Origin: Bartonella rattimassiliensis 15908
GTDB lineage: Bacteria > Pseudomonadota > Alphaproteobacteria > Rhizobiales > Rhizobiaceae
DNA length: 64,000 bases
Direction of reading: 5' to 3'
Assembly: GCF_000278215.1 (NCBI RefSeq)
Contig: NZ_JH725064.1
Span: 553,575 to 617,574 of the forward strand
The notes beneath the pieces are model-generated. The model saw only the letters and a program-made list of their open reading frames with translations, was not told the DNA's origin and ran no database searches. Each line of letters opens with the position of its first letter. Position 1 is the first letter of the stretch. Position numbers and translations under genes: made by a program. Positions 10,016-19,233 of this stretch are shown here, in pieces.

Positions 10016-10432
10016 TTAATCATCGCGATAAACTCTTTCACGTCTTTCATGACGTTCTTGTGCTTCCAACGACAAAACGGCAATCGGCCGTGCCTCAAGA
10101 CGCTTTATACTAATGGGTTCACCAGTTTCTTCACAAAAACCATATGTCCCATTATCAATGCGCTCTAAAGCAGCATCTATTTTTGAAATAAGTTTCCTCT
10201 GACGATCACGAGCACGTAATTCGATTGTACGATCAGTTTCACAAGACGCCCTATCGGTCAAATCAGGCTGACCAGCATTCTCTTCTTGCAAATTTTCCAA
10301 AGTCTCACGCGCTTCTTTTAAGATATCATTTTTCCAAGAAACCAATTTAGCCCTAAAATATGCCTTTTGCCGCTCATTCATAAAAGGCTCATCTTCACTA
10401 GGGTGATATTGATCATCAATCTCTTCACTCAT
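10016..10432 (-). CDS. dksA: DksA/TraR-family RNA polymerase-binding factor
   Basis: A 138-residue protein with a long helical coiled-coil (about 20-85), the secondary-channel insertion arm of DksA, followed by the globular zinc-finger fold and the conserved IKRLEARPIA segment. DksA acts with ppGpp to tune transcription initiation in the stringent response. The four zinc cysteines of E. coli DksA are mostly absent: only Cys100 remains, with Thr103, Ser121 and Ala124 at the other three positions, so this is a zinc-independent type as I know from other alphaproteobacteria. The start at 10432 is set by GGAGG 11 bases upstream; the frame extends six codons further but those overlap the binding site. 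Confidence 0.93.
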   Translation of the reverse strand: MSEEIDDQYHPSEDEPFMNERQKAYFRAKLVSWKNDILKEARETLENLQEENAGQPDLTDRASCETDRTIELRARDRQRKLISKIDAALERIDNGTYGFCEETGEPISIKRLEARPIAVLSLEAQERHERRERVYRDD

Positions 10433-10740
10433 GCAATAAAAAACCTCCACATATGCTCTGTGCGGTCTATATATTGTGCAATATTCATCAACACAAGAGT
10501 AAAATGTTTTTTCATAACAATCTACAAATATGTCTCAATGCGCTGCTTGATCTTAATCGCTCTTTTGAGGAGATGGTTACTTGATCAAATCTCATCCCAA
10601 AATCATTTTTCTCGTTTATTTAAGAAAGCTCAAAAGAAGAAAATTCAAATATCAAGGCCTTTTTCTCTCCTGCCTTACTAGGCTGAAATTTAAATGAAGC
10701 AATAGTAAATCATTTTACAAATACCTAAAAAATAAAATCT

Positions 10741-11274
10741 TTATAAAGGCAAAGTGCGATATCCACGTTTTAAATACATCAAAGCATCTTTTTCTTGATT
10801 ACAGTTGATTGCAACAACCTCACCAATTAAAATACAATGAGTTGCATGCTCGTGCCAACAAATCAATCGACAATCAAAAGACGCTAAAGCGTCTGAAAGA
10901 CTAGGTGCTCCTGTTTGCAAAGTCTCCCATTGTGCAACATCAAAACGCTCACTTTGTGTAGAATTACAACGCCTTGAAAAAACATCTGCCAATGGACGAT
11001 GTTTTCCTGCCAAGCTATTAACACAAAAATTCCCATTCTCCATAAACACCTTATTCTTCAAATTATGGCGCATGAGACAAACAAGAATGGTTGGAGGATC
11101 ATCCGACAAAGAACAACATGCCGAAACAGTTATCCCACGTCTTCCCTTAATGCCATTTGTCGTCACAATATGCACAGCTCCTGCAAAAAGACTCATAGCA
11201 TCTCGATATTCTTGCGAAGAGACTGTAATATTATGTTGAAGTTTAGGCATCAAATATGTTTTATGATTCGACAT
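10741..11274 (-). CDS. flavin reductase family protein (FMN-binding, HpaC/RutF-like)
   Basis: A 177-residue protein with the flavin-reductase-like split-barrel pattern: YRDAMSLFAGAVHIVTT near the N terminus, GITVSACCSLSDDPPTILVCL (flavin-binding strand and loop), NKVFMENGNFCVNSL, and a C-terminal CHLIGEV-like segment (HCILIGEVVAI) ending in the conserved YxxxGYR-type tail (LKRGYRTL). Such proteins reduce FMN/FAD with NAD(P)H, usually supplying a monooxygenase partner. No partner is adjacent; the FAD monooxygenase at 32.3 kb is a one-component type and does not need one. I prefer the ATG at 11274 over a GTG at 11283; both lack a strong ribosome binding site. It is divergent from rpe. Confidence 0.8.
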   Translation of the reverse strand: MSNHKTYLMPKLQHNITVSSQEYRDAMSLFAGAVHIVTTNGIKGRRGITVSACCSLSDDPPTILVCLMRHNLKNKVFMENGNFCVNSLAGKHRPLADVFSRRCNSTQSERFDVAQWETLQTGAPSLSDALASFDCRLICWHEHATHCILIGEVVAINCNQEKDALMYLKRGYRTLPL

Positions 11275-11418
11275 ATCTTTCACTTATAAAGCTTTAAAAT
11301 TTCAAGCAATCTTTCCATAAAAGGATCTATAACACATATTTTCTTTTTTTCGTCATAACATAAAAGATATTTTTGTATACACAGCGACATATAAAAACCG
11401 CCAATCAAGGAGATTTTA

Positions 11419-12093
11419 ATGCCCCATTCTCATCTCATTTCACCTTCGCTTTTGGCTTCTGATTTTTCTAAACTTGGACAAGAAATTTTAGATGTTGTTG
11501 ATGCTGGTGCAGATTGGCTCCATCTTGATATCATGGATGGGCACTTTGTTCCTAACATCACCTTTGGTCCTGAAGTCATCAAAGCTCTGCGCCCATTAAC
11601 CAAAGCAATATTTGATGTTCACCTGATGATCGCACCGGTAGATCCTTATTTGGAAGTTTTTGCAAAAGTGGGTGCAGATATTATAACCATTCATGCTGAA
11701 GCAAATCCACATCTTCATCGTTCATTACAAACAATCAAAGCCATGGGAAAAAAAGCAGGAATTGCGCTCAATCCAAGCACCCCTGAACATATCCTTGAAT
11801 ATTTGCTTGATCAATTAGATCTCATCCTCATCATGACAGTCAATCCTGGTTTTGGTGGACAAAGTTTCATTCCGGCAATAAAAGATAAAATTAAGCGTGT
11901 TAAAAGCATGATTGCAAACCGCCCTATTGATCTTGAAGTTGATGGCGGTATCACTGTTGATACAATTGGGATAGCTGCAAAAGCAGGAGCAAATGTATTT
12001 GTCGCAGGCTCTGCAATTTATAAAAATGGAAACAAAGAGCTTTACAAAACACGCATAAATGCCTTGCGCCAAGCCGCAATCTTCTCACAATAA
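11419..12093 (+). CDS. rpe: ribulose-phosphate 3-epimerase
   Basis: Interconverts ribulose-5-phosphate and xylulose-5-phosphate in the pentose phosphate pathway, which also supplies ribose for the purine genes nearby. It is a 224-residue TIM barrel. Metal ligands are seen at His35 and Asp37 (HLDIMDGHFVPN), His68 (DVHLM) and Asp175 (LEVDGGI); the flexible phosphate loop is VNPGFGGQSF at 141-150. A clear AAGGAG precedes the ATG. The stop is 11 bases before the purB start, so the two are very likely co-transcribed. Confidence 0.97.
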   Translation: MPHSHLISPSLLASDFSKLGQEILDVVDAGADWLHLDIMDGHFVPNITFGPEVIKALRPLTKAIFDVHLMIAPVDPYLEVFAKVGADIITIHAEANPHLHRSLQTIKAMGKKAGIALNPSTPEHILEYLLDQLDLILIMTVNPGFGGQSFIPAIKDKIKRVKSMIANRPIDLEVDGGITVDTIGIAAKAGANVFVAGSAIYKNGNKELYKTRINALRQAAIFSQ

Positions 12094-12103
12094 GGAAAAA
12101 ATA

Positions 12104-13411
12104 ATGATCGCACGTTATTCCCGCCCTGAAATGGTAAAAATTTGGTCTCCTGAAACGAAATATCGTATTTGGTTTGAAATTGAAGCACATGCCTGTGATG
12201 CCCTTGCTCAACTAGGAATTATTCCTAAAGAAGCAGCAAAAGTCATTTGGGAAAAAGGGGATTCTGCTGAATTTGATGTCAATCGTATTGATGAAATTGA
12301 AGCAATTACCAAACATGATGTTATCGCGTTTCTAACCCACCTCGCTGAATTCATTGGACCAGAAGCACGTTTTATCCACCAAGGCATGACATCATCTGAT
12401 ATTCTCGATACAACGCTGAGCATTCAATTGATGCGTGCAAGTGATATATTGCTAAAGGATATAGACCAACTTCTTGAGGCATTAAAGAGACGTGCTTTTG
12501 AACATAAAGAAACAATTACCATTGGACGAAGTCATGGCATTCATGCTGAACCAACAACATTTGGCATCAAGTTCGCTCTTGCATACGCTGAATTTTCCCG
12601 TTGTCGCAAACGTCTTCTTGCAGCACAGGAAGAAATTTCTACTTGCGCGATTTCAGGAGCTGTAGGAACTTTTGCCAATATCGATCCACGCGTTGAAGAA
12701 CACGTAGCAAAAGCCTTAGGAATGCGTGCAGAACCTGTTTCCACCCAAGTTATACCACGGGATCGTCATGCTATGTTTTTTGCAACACTTGGTGTTATTG
12801 CTTCCTCCATTGAACGGCTAGCGATAGAAATACGCCATTTACAACGAACAGAAGTTCTTGAAGCAGAGGAATATTTCTCACCTGGGCAAAAAGGTTCCTC
12901 GGCAATGCCTCATAAACGTAATCCAGTTTTAACAGAAAATTTAACTGGATTAGCACGTATGGTTCGTGCATTTGCACTCCCTGCCATGGAAAATGTAGCA
13001 CTTTGGCATGAACGTGATATTTCTCATTCATCTGTTGAGCGTTATATTGGCCCTGATGCAACGATTACACTTGATTTTGCTCTTTTTCGCCTCACATCAG
13101 TCATTGAAAATCTCATTGTCTATCCAGAAAATATGCAAAAAAATCTGAATAAATTTCGCGGTCTTGTTCATTCACAACGAGTACTTTTAGCGCTCACACA
13201 AGCCGGAATCAGTCGTGAAGATTCTTATCGAATTGTACAACGAAATGCGATGAAAGTTTGGGAACAAGGAAAAGATTTTTTAGAAGAATTGCTCAATGAT
13301 AAAGATGTTGTCAAAGTTTTAAGTGAAAAAGACCTTCGCGAAAAATTTGATCTTTCTTACCATACCAAACATATCAATACAATTTTTAAACGTGTTTTTG
13401 AAAGACACTAG
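12104..13411 (+). CDS. purB: adenylosuccinate lyase
   Basis: Cleaves fumarate from SAICAR and from adenylosuccinate, acting twice in the purine pathway. It has 435 residues from the ATG at 12104, which follows AAGGA at a good distance; the frame is open 45 bases further back into rpe but that part is not family-like. Superfamily signatures: the TSSDILDT region near 94-101, IGRSHGIHAEPTTFG near 142-156, and the mobile signature loop GSSAMPHKRNP near 263-273 that carries the catalytic serine. It is of the short, all-alpha bacterial type. Confidence 0.97.
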   Translation: MIARYSRPEMVKIWSPETKYRIWFEIEAHACDALAQLGIIPKEAAKVIWEKGDSAEFDVNRIDEIEAITKHDVIAFLTHLAEFIGPEARFIHQGMTSSDILDTTLSIQLMRASDILLKDIDQLLEALKRRAFEHKETITIGRSHGIHAEPTTFGIKFALAYAEFSRCRKRLLAAQEEISTCAISGAVGTFANIDPRVEEHVAKALGMRAEPVSTQVIPRDRHAMFFATLGVIASSIERLAIEIRHLQRTEVLEAEEYFSPGQKGSSAMPHKRNPVLTENLTGLARMVRAFALPAMENVALWHERDISHSSVERYIGPDATITLDFALFRLTSVIENLIVYPENMQKNLNKFRGLVHSQRVLLALTQAGISREDSYRIVQRNAMKVWEQGKDFLEELLNDKDVVKVLSEKDLREKFDLSYHTKHINTIFKRVFERH

Positions 13412-13480
13412 AATGACATAGAAAACCTAAATCTATCCCACCTATGATCAAAAAACTGCTATAATTAAAGAAAATAATTC

Positions 13481-14029
13481 ATGAAAGCAAATCAACTCGA
13501 TATTCTTATTGTTCCTGGCTACAAAGGATCTGGTCCAGATCATTGGCAAACACGCTGGGAAAAAAAATTATCGACAGCCCGCCGCGTTGAACAAACCCAT
13601 TGGTCAAAACCTGTTTGTGAAGAGTGGGTTAAAGAAGTTAAGACTGCCATCATACAAGCTCAAAAGCCTGTTATGATTATTGCTCATTCACTAGGAGTTC
13701 CTACCGTTATTCATGCAACTATACAAAATGCAGCAAAAATTTGTGGCGCTTTCTTTGTTGCGCCTCCTGATGTCAGCAATGAGAAAATACGTCCCAAACA
13801 TCTAATGACATTTGGCCCTTATCATCGCAAAAAGTTGCCTTTTCCCTCTGTTGTCATAGCCAGTCGTAACGATGAATTTTGTCAATTTTCAGTAGCAGAA
13901 AAAATTGCTAATGACTGGGGAGCATTCCTTGTTGATGCTGGATATTCTGGCCATATTAACGTAGAATCTGGACACGGACCTTGGCCTGAAGGGCTGATGG
14001 TTCTCTCTCATTTTCTTGCAAAAATTTGA
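13481..14029 (+). CDS. RBBP9/YdeN-type serine hydrolase
   Basis: A 182-residue alpha/beta hydrolase of the small RBBP9/YdeN family. The N terminus reads ILIVPGYKGSGPDHWQTRWE, the family hallmark; Ser70 lies in the nucleophile elbow AHSLG, Asp131 in ASRNDEF, and His158 in SGHINVESGHGPWPEG. The family has a serine-hydrolase triad but its natural substrates are unknown. It lies between purB and purC on the same strand, 69 bases after purB, with a modest AAAGAAAAT site before its ATG. The position within the purine run may be conserved but there is no biochemical reason to link it to purines. Confidence 0.85.
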   Translation: MKANQLDILIVPGYKGSGPDHWQTRWEKKLSTARRVEQTHWSKPVCEEWVKEVKTAIIQAQKPVMIIAHSLGVPTVIHATIQNAAKICGAFFVAPPDVSNEKIRPKHLMTFGPYHRKKLPFPSVVIASRNDEFCQFSVAEKIANDWGAFLVDAGYSGHINVESGHGPWPEGLMVLSHFLAKI

Positions 14030-14191
14030 TCCAAAAGAGGTAATTCTCTTATATATCTCTATCTTTGAGAAGGCGTATCATGACAAAAATTATAAAAGTA
14101 CCATAGCAATATCATTGAGAATTTTTATCAACTAGGCTAGTATTATTTATCAATGTTATTAAAAGCCTCTTAAAATAAATAGAGAATTATA

Positions 14192-14956
14192 ATGAATCGT
14201 CGTCACCGTATTTATGAAGGCAAGGCCAAAATCTTATATGAAGGACCTGAACCAGGGACTTATATTCAGTTTTTTAAAGATGATGCAACTGCCTTTAATG
14301 CAAAAAAACATGAAATTATTGATGGGAAAGGGGTTTTAAACAACCGAATTTCGGAACATATTTTTAGCCATCTTAGGCGTTTGGGCATCCCAACACATTT
14401 TATCAAACGCATAAATATGCGTGAACAACTTATTAAAGCAGTGGAAATCATTCCATTGGAAGTTGTTGTTCGGAATGTTGCCGCCGGCTCTCTTGCTAAA
14501 CGTTTAGGACTGGAAGAAGGAACCCCACTCCCACAATCCATCATTGAGTTCTACTATAAAAATGATTCTCTCGATGATCCTATTGTGACGGAAGAACATA
14601 TCACTGCTTTTGGATGGGCAGTCCCACAAGAGATAGAAGATATTATGCAACTTTCAATTCGTATTAATGATTTTCTTTCTGGGCTTTTTGTCGGTGTTAA
14701 TATCCAATTAATTGATTTTAAAATGGAATTTGGTCGCCTGTGGGAAGATGAAACAATGCGCATCGTTCTTGCCGATGAAATTTCACCCGATTCTGCACGA
14801 TTATGGGATATGCAAACACAAGAAAAAATGGATAAAGACCGTTTTCGTCGTGATATGGGAGGGCTTATTAATGCCTACCAAGAGGTAGCCAAACGTCTTG
14901 GTATTATGAATGAAAATGAACCAACACGACCAAGTGGTCCCGTTCTCGTAAAGTAA
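14192..14956 (+). CDS. purC: phosphoribosylaminoimidazole-succinocarboxamide synthase (SAICAR synthetase)
   Basis: Joins CAIR and aspartate with ATP to give SAICAR, the substrate of PurB. It has 254 residues. Family motifs: [11 protein letters not shown] (7-17, nucleotide binding), [43 protein letters not shown], and [15 protein letters not shown] near 191-205. The N-terminal [11 protein letters not shown] start is the alphaproteobacterial form. It is the first gene of purC-purS-purQ, with 77 bases to purS. There is about 160 bases of spacer before it, so it may have its own promoter. Confidence 0.97.
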   Translation: MNRRHRIYEGKAKILYEGPEPGTYIQFFKDDATAFNAKKHEIIDGKGVLNNRISEHIFSHLRRLGIPTHFIKRINMREQLIKAVEIIPLEVVVRNVAAGSLAKRLGLEEGTPLPQSIIEFYYKNDSLDDPIVTEEHITAFGWAVPQEIEDIMQLSIRINDFLSGLFVGVNIQLIDFKMEFGRLWEDETMRIVLADEISPDSARLWDMQTQEKMDKDRFRRDMGGLINAYQEVAKRLGIMNENEPTRPSGPVLVK

Positions 14957-15033
14957 AAAAGTAAAATAATATCGCCTTATATGAATACTCCTCTTCAAGA
15001 AGAGAAGTTCTGTTAACAATAGGAAGCAAAAAA

Positions 15034-15273
15034 ATGAAAGCACGCATTACAGTTACTTTAAAAGAAAGCGTTCTTGATCCACAAGGAAAAGCGATTGCTG
15101 GTGCTTTAAAAAATTTAGCTTTCGAAGGTATTCACTCCGTTCGTCAAGGAAAGGTTTTTGATATTGTTCTTGATGATCAACCTTCTGAAACCGCAAAGAA
15201 AAAACTTAAGAAAATGTGTGAAGAGTTACTTGCAAATACTGTCATTGAAAATTATACAATCGAACTTCTTTAA
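15034..15273 (+). CDS. purS: FGAM synthase subunit PurS
   Basis: A 79-residue protein, the small subunit that bridges PurL and PurQ in the three-part formylglycinamidine synthase of Gram-positives and alphaproteobacteria. Recognised by [44 protein letters not shown] and the C-terminal [16 protein letters not shown] lies 7 bases before the ATG. It ends 11 bases before purQ, so the two are likely coupled in one transcript. Confidence 0.96.
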   Translation: MKARITVTLKESVLDPQGKAIAGALKNLAFEGIHSVRQGKVFDIVLDDQPSETAKKKLKKMCEELLANTVIENYTIELL

Positions 15274-15284
15274 GTGGAAAGCTC

Positions 15285-15956
15285 ATGAAAACTGCTGTCA
15301 TTCAACTTCCTGGATTAAATCGTGATCGAGATATGGTTGCAGCATTACATCATATAACGGGAGTCGAGCCACTGAAAATTTGGCAAACAGAAACAGCAAT
15401 TCCAGATGTAGATATTATTATTATCCCTGGTGGTTTTTCTTATGGCGACTACTTAAGATGCGGTGCTATTGGAGCACGAACCCCTATCTTAAAAGCCATT
15501 CGTGAAAAAGCACAAAAAGGAACTACAATCATAGGTATCTGTAATGGGTTTCAAATTCTGTTAGAAGCAGGATTATTACCCGGTACTTTGATGCGTAACG
15601 TTTCCTTAAAATTTGTTTGTCGTGAAATCAAACTTGAAGTTGTTAACGCCAAGACAAGATTTTCTCGATATTACTCTAAAGGACAAATTATTCGTTGTCC
15701 TGTTGCTCATCATGATGGAAACTATTTTGTTGACAGTGAAACATTAAAACAAATGGAAGACAATCAACAAATTGTTTTTCGCTATGCAGAAAATACAAAT
15801 CCTAACGGCTCAATAAAAGATATTGCTGGTATTGTTAATGAAGCTGGTAATATTCTTGGTATGATGCCGCATCCCGAAAACTTTATTGAACCCGCTCATG
15901 GAGGCAGTGACGGCCGTTTACTTTTTCAAAGTGCTTTAGAGTTAGTAAATGTATAA
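15285..15956 (+). CDS. purQ: FGAM synthase glutaminase subunit PurQ
   Basis: A class I glutamine amidotransferase of 223 residues that supplies ammonia to PurL for FGAR to FGAM conversion. The nucleophile Cys86 is in GICNGFQIL and the His-Glu pair in the MMPHPEN motif near 195-197; the oxyanion region is [14 protein letters not shown] at 48-61. GGAAAG precedes the ATG. Unlike gammaproteobacteria, where PurL and PurQ are fused in one large protein, they are separate here. Confidence 0.97.
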   Translation: MKTAVIQLPGLNRDRDMVAALHHITGVEPLKIWQTETAIPDVDIIIIPGGFSYGDYLRCGAIGARTPILKAIREKAQKGTTIIGICNGFQILLEAGLLPGTLMRNVSLKFVCREIKLEVVNAKTRFSRYYSKGQIIRCPVAHHDGNYFVDSETLKQMEDNQQIVFRYAENTNPNGSIKDIAGIVNEAGNILGMMPHPENFIEPAHGGSDGRLLFQSALELVNV

Positions 15957-16229
15957 TGACGTAAAAATGCTCGTGCTCCATAATGATAAAAAAACAAAGA
16001 TCTATATCTCACATCATAAATCTGTATTCTTCACAAACAAGAGTGGATATTATTTTTAAACACATAATTATTTAAGACCGTTTTTGGTCTTAAATCTCAC
16101 CAAACAAAATCTTTAAGCTTATATTGTGCGAATATCTTTATTATTAAACAATATGATCTCTTATAATTAAGCTGCTAGCTTTAGAAAATAAAAATGCTAA
16201 ATTTCGATTAATTTGACGGATAAATACTC
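15957..16229. other. purQ-purL spacer with inverted repeat
   Basis: A 273-base AT-rich spacer. A perfect 8-bp inverted repeat (TTAAGACC at 16072-16079, GGTCTTAA at 16086-16093) has its T run inside the loop rather than after the stem, so it is a poor intrinsic terminator. The gap suggests purL may be transcribed from its own promoter. No ORF or RNA gene was recognised. Confidence 0.4.
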
Positions 16230-18440
16230 ATGAATCCTTGCAATAACATCACGATTACACCAGAGCTCATTGCACAACACGGCCTAAAAGAGGATGAATA
16301 TCAACGTATCCTAACGTTAATCGGTAGAAAACCAACATTTACTGAACTGGGAATTTTTTCTGCAATGTGGAACGAACATTGTTCCTATAAATCCTCTAAA
16401 AAATGGCTAAAAACTCTTCCAACAGAAGGAAAATGTGTCATTCAAGGGCCTGGTGAAAATGCCGGTGTTGTGGATATTGGTGAAGGGCAATGTGTTGTTT
16501 TCAAAATGGAAAGCCATAACCACCCTTCTTATATTGAACCTTATCAAGGTGCAGCAACAGGTGTTGGGGGGATTTTACGTGATGTCTTTACAATGGGGGC
16601 CCGTCCTGTTGCTGCTATGAATGCATTGCGATTTGGTGCTCCTGATCATCCGCGAACACGCCATCTTGTTTCTGGTGTTGTTTCTGGAATTGGTGGTTAC
16701 AGCAATTCTTTTGGCGTTCCAACTGTTGGTGGAGAAGTAAATTTTGATGAGCGTTATAATGGCAATATCCTTGTTAACGCTTTTGTAGCGGGTATTGCCA
16801 AGACAGATGCCCTTTTTTATTCTAAAGCACAAGGTATCGGGCTCCCTGTTGTTTATCTTGGTGCAAAAACAGGACGTGATGGTGTCGGTGGAGCAACAAT
16901 GGCTTCTGCTGAATTTGATGATTCAGTCAGTGAAAAACGTCCAACTGTTCAAGTAGGTGATCCTTTTACAGAAAAATGTCTCCTCGAAGCATGTTTAGAA
17001 CTTATGGAACTTAGAGCTGTTGTTGCTATTCAAGATATGGGTGCAGCAGGCCTCACCTCTTCTGCCGTTGAAATGGGTGCAAAAGGAAATTTAGGAATAC
17101 AACTTAATCTTGACGCAGTTCCAGTTCGTGAAGAAAACATGACAGCTTATGAAATGATGCTTTCTGAAAGTCAAGAGCGTATGCTCATGATCCTTAAACC
17201 AGAACTAGAAAGCCAAGCAGCAACAATTTTTCACAAGTGGGGGCTACATTTTTCCATTATTGGGAAAACAACCGATGATTTACGTTTCCGCGTATTTCAT
17301 CAAGGAGAAGAAGTTGTCAATTTGCCCATCAAAGAACTTGGTGACGAAGCACCTGTTTATGATCGCCCTTGGAGTGAACCTGCAAAAAAGACATCCTTGA
17401 AAGCAGAAGAAATTAAACAGGTCGAAAATCTTGGTGATGCACTTCTGACCTTATTGGATTCTGCTAATCAAAGTTCACGGCGATGGGTTTATGAGCAATA
17501 TGATACCCTTATTCAGGGAAATAGCCTTGTTTGTCCAGGAGGTGATGCAGGCGTTATCCGTGTGAGTAATAATAGCAAACGTGCTCTTGCTTTTTCTTCT
17601 GATGTAACACCTCGCTATTGTGAAGCAGACCCTTATGAGGGAGGAAAGCAAGCTGTCGCAGAATGCTGGCGAAATATTAGTACGACAGGTGCAACGCCAC
17701 TAGCTGCTACAGATAATCTCAATTTTGGTAATCCTGAAAAACCTGAAATTATGGGACAATTGGTTTTTGCTATTAAAGGTATAGGGGAAGCTTGTAGAAT
17801 CCTCGACTTCCCTATTGTTTCGGGTAATGTTTCCCTTTACAATGAAACAAATGGAGAAGCTATTCTTCCAACCCCCACAATTGCTGGTGTAGGTATTCTT
17901 AGTGATTGGTCTAAAATGGTAACGATAAGTGGTATGGAAAATGGAGATAGTATCATTTTAGTAGGAGATTGTGGTTCTCATTTAGGACAATCAATCTATG
18001 CGCGTAACATTTTAAATATTGATGCAGGTGCCCCTCCTCCTGTAGATTTACAACTTGAGAAAAAACATGGTCAATTTGTTCGAAATGTCATTAATAGCGG
18101 TTTTGTTCATGCCGCTCATGACATTTCTGATGGGGGACTAGCGATTGCACTTGCCGAAATGGTGATTAAAGCAAGGAAAGGAATCAAAGTAAAATTAAGC
18201 AATAAATCACCACACCACGCAGAACTTTTTGGAGAAGACCAGGGACGTTATCTTTTAGCTGTCAAGCCCCATTCTCTCAACAGTCTTAAAAAACATGCAC
18301 AAATCAATGCTATTTCTTTAACAGAACTTGGTAGAGTTGAAGGAAATTGTCTTAATATAGATGAGATATTAACACTGTCAGTAGAAAAACTTACGCAAGC
18401 CTATGAAAACTGGTTTCCAAAATTTATGGGTGAAAAGTAA
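16230..18440 (+). CDS. purL: FGAM synthase large subunit PurL
   Basis: The ATP-dependent amidating subunit of formylglycinamidine synthase, 736 residues, the length of the small-PurL type. Motifs: [19 protein letters not shown] near 46-64, the [25 protein letters not shown] segment near 92-116 (nucleotide and Mg binding), PTVGGEV, and in the second PurM-like half [21 protein letters not shown] and [11 protein letters not shown]. Two tandem AIR-synthase-like halves are evident, as in the family. It acts with PurS and PurQ encoded just upstream. Its end and the next gene (bolA) are separated by 55 bases. Confidence 0.97.
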   Translation: MNPCNNITITPELIAQHGLKEDEYQRILTLIGRKPTFTELGIFSAMWNEHCSYKSSKKWLKTLPTEGKCVIQGPGENAGVVDIGEGQCVVFKMESHNHPSYIEPYQGAATGVGGILRDVFTMGARPVAAMNALRFGAPDHPRTRHLVSGVVSGIGGYSNSFGVPTVGGEVNFDERYNGNILVNAFVAGIAKTDALFYSKAQGIGLPVVYLGAKTGRDGVGGATMASAEFDDSVSEKRPTVQVGDPFTEKCLLEACLELMELRAVVAIQDMGAAGLTSSAVEMGAKGNLGIQLNLDAVPVREENMTAYEMMLSESQERMLMILKPELESQAATIFHKWGLHFSIIGKTTDDLRFRVFHQGEEVVNLPIKELGDEAPVYDRPWSEPAKKTSLKAEEIKQVENLGDALLTLLDSANQSSRRWVYEQYDTLIQGNSLVCPGGDAGVIRVSNNSKRALAFSSDVTPRYCEADPYEGGKQAVAECWRNISTTGATPLAATDNLNFGNPEKPEIMGQLVFAIKGIGEACRILDFPIVSGNVSLYNETNGEAILPTPTIAGVGILSDWSKMVTISGMENGDSIILVGDCGSHLGQSIYARNILNIDAGAPPPVDLQLEKKHGQFVRNVINSGFVHAAHDISDGGLAIALAEMVIKARKGIKVKLSNKSPHHAELFGEDQGRYLLAVKPHSLNSLKKHAQINAISLTELGRVEGNCLNIDEILTLSVEKLTQAYENWFPKFMGEK

Positions 18441-18495
18441 AATTATTTTTTCTCGTGAAACAGCTCTTATAAAAAATGAACAACATAGGAGAATA

Positions 18496-18732
18496 ATGAT
18501 GGCAATGAGTGCCCATGCAATTGAAATGCTTATTCGTGAAGGTATTCCCGATGCTACTGTAAGAATTCGTGATCTTGCTGGCGATGGAGAACATTATGCT
18601 GCAGAAGTTATTTCTGAAAGTTTTCGTGGTAAAAGCCGTATTCAACAACATAAAATGGTCTATGATACTCTTAAAGGCAATATGGGAAATGATCTTCACG
18701 CCTTAATGTTGCAAACTAATATCCCAAAATAA
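18496..18732 (+). CDS. BolA family protein
   Basis: A protein of about 78 residues with the BolA fold signature: MSAHAIEMLIREGIPDATVRIRDLAGDGEHYAAEVISESFRGKSRIQQHKMVYDTL. The helix-turn-strand pattern and the conserved FRGKSRIQQHKMVY stretch with its Fe-S-coordinating His are characteristic of the class that pairs with CGFS glutaredoxins. Starts at 18496, 18499 and 18505 are possible; AGGAG at 18487-18491 favours one of the first two. It lies between purL and the monothiol glutaredoxin gene, and BolA and Grx4 are known to form a [2Fe-2S]-bridged complex, so the pair is likely functional together. Confidence 0.9.
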   Translation: MMAMSAHAIEMLIREGIPDATVRIRDLAGDGEHYAAEVISESFRGKSRIQQHKMVYDTLKGNMGNDLHALMLQTNIPK

Positions 18733-18828
18733 TCTAAAATTTCTTCTTGCATTCATCTACCCAATACGATTAAAAATAGTATGAGTATAAATCACACACT
18801 TAAAAATCTGAAATATCGAGGGATAAAA

Positions 18829-19161
18829 ATGACCACTGTTCATGATTTTATTGATAACGAGATTAAAACAAACGATGTCATTTTATTCATGAAGGGAACA
18901 CCTGAAGCTCCACAATGTGGATTTTCAGGACAAGTTATTCAAATCCTTGACTATTTGGGATTGAGTTATAAAGGGATTAATATTTTAACTTCTGATGAAT
19001 TACGACAAGGGATCAAAGATTACTCAAATTGGCCAACAATTCCACAGCTTTATGTTAAAGGTGAATTTGTTGGGGGATGTGATATTGTTAGAGAAATGTT
19101 TCAAAACAATGAGTTACAGGAGCTTTTGAAAGAAAAAGATATTCCCTGTAACCGATCATAG
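18829..19161 (+). CDS. grxD: monothiol glutaredoxin, Grx4 type
   Basis: A 110-residue glutaredoxin with the single-cysteine active site CGFS (Cys30) in GTPEAPQCGFSGQ, Lys22 for glutathione binding, and the WPTIPQLYVKGEFVGGCDIV segment that completes the GSH site. Such proteins carry and hand on [2Fe-2S] clusters rather than reduce disulfides. The start at 18829 follows GAGGG; a longer reading from 18781 has no binding site. It lies directly after bolA, its usual partner, and is followed by a good terminator. Confidence 0.93.
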   Translation: MTTVHDFIDNEIKTNDVILFMKGTPEAPQCGFSGQVIQILDYLGLSYKGINILTSDELRQGIKDYSNWPTIPQLYVKGEFVGGCDIVREMFQNNELQELLKEKDIPCNRS

Positions 19162-19179
19162 GTATCTTTCACTTTATTC

Positions 19180-19204
19180 AAACTCTTTAAAAAAGAGTTT
19201 TTTC
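19180..19204 (+). terminator. intrinsic terminator after the glutaredoxin gene
   Basis: A perfect 9-bp stem AAACTCTTT / AAAGAGTTT (19180-19188 and 19192-19200) with a 3-base loop runs straight into further T residues. It separates the purL-bolA-grx run from the MFS gene that begins 30 bases later. Confidence 0.65.
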
Positions 19205-19233
19205 AGAAGAAATCTTTATTTCAAGGATACCGT

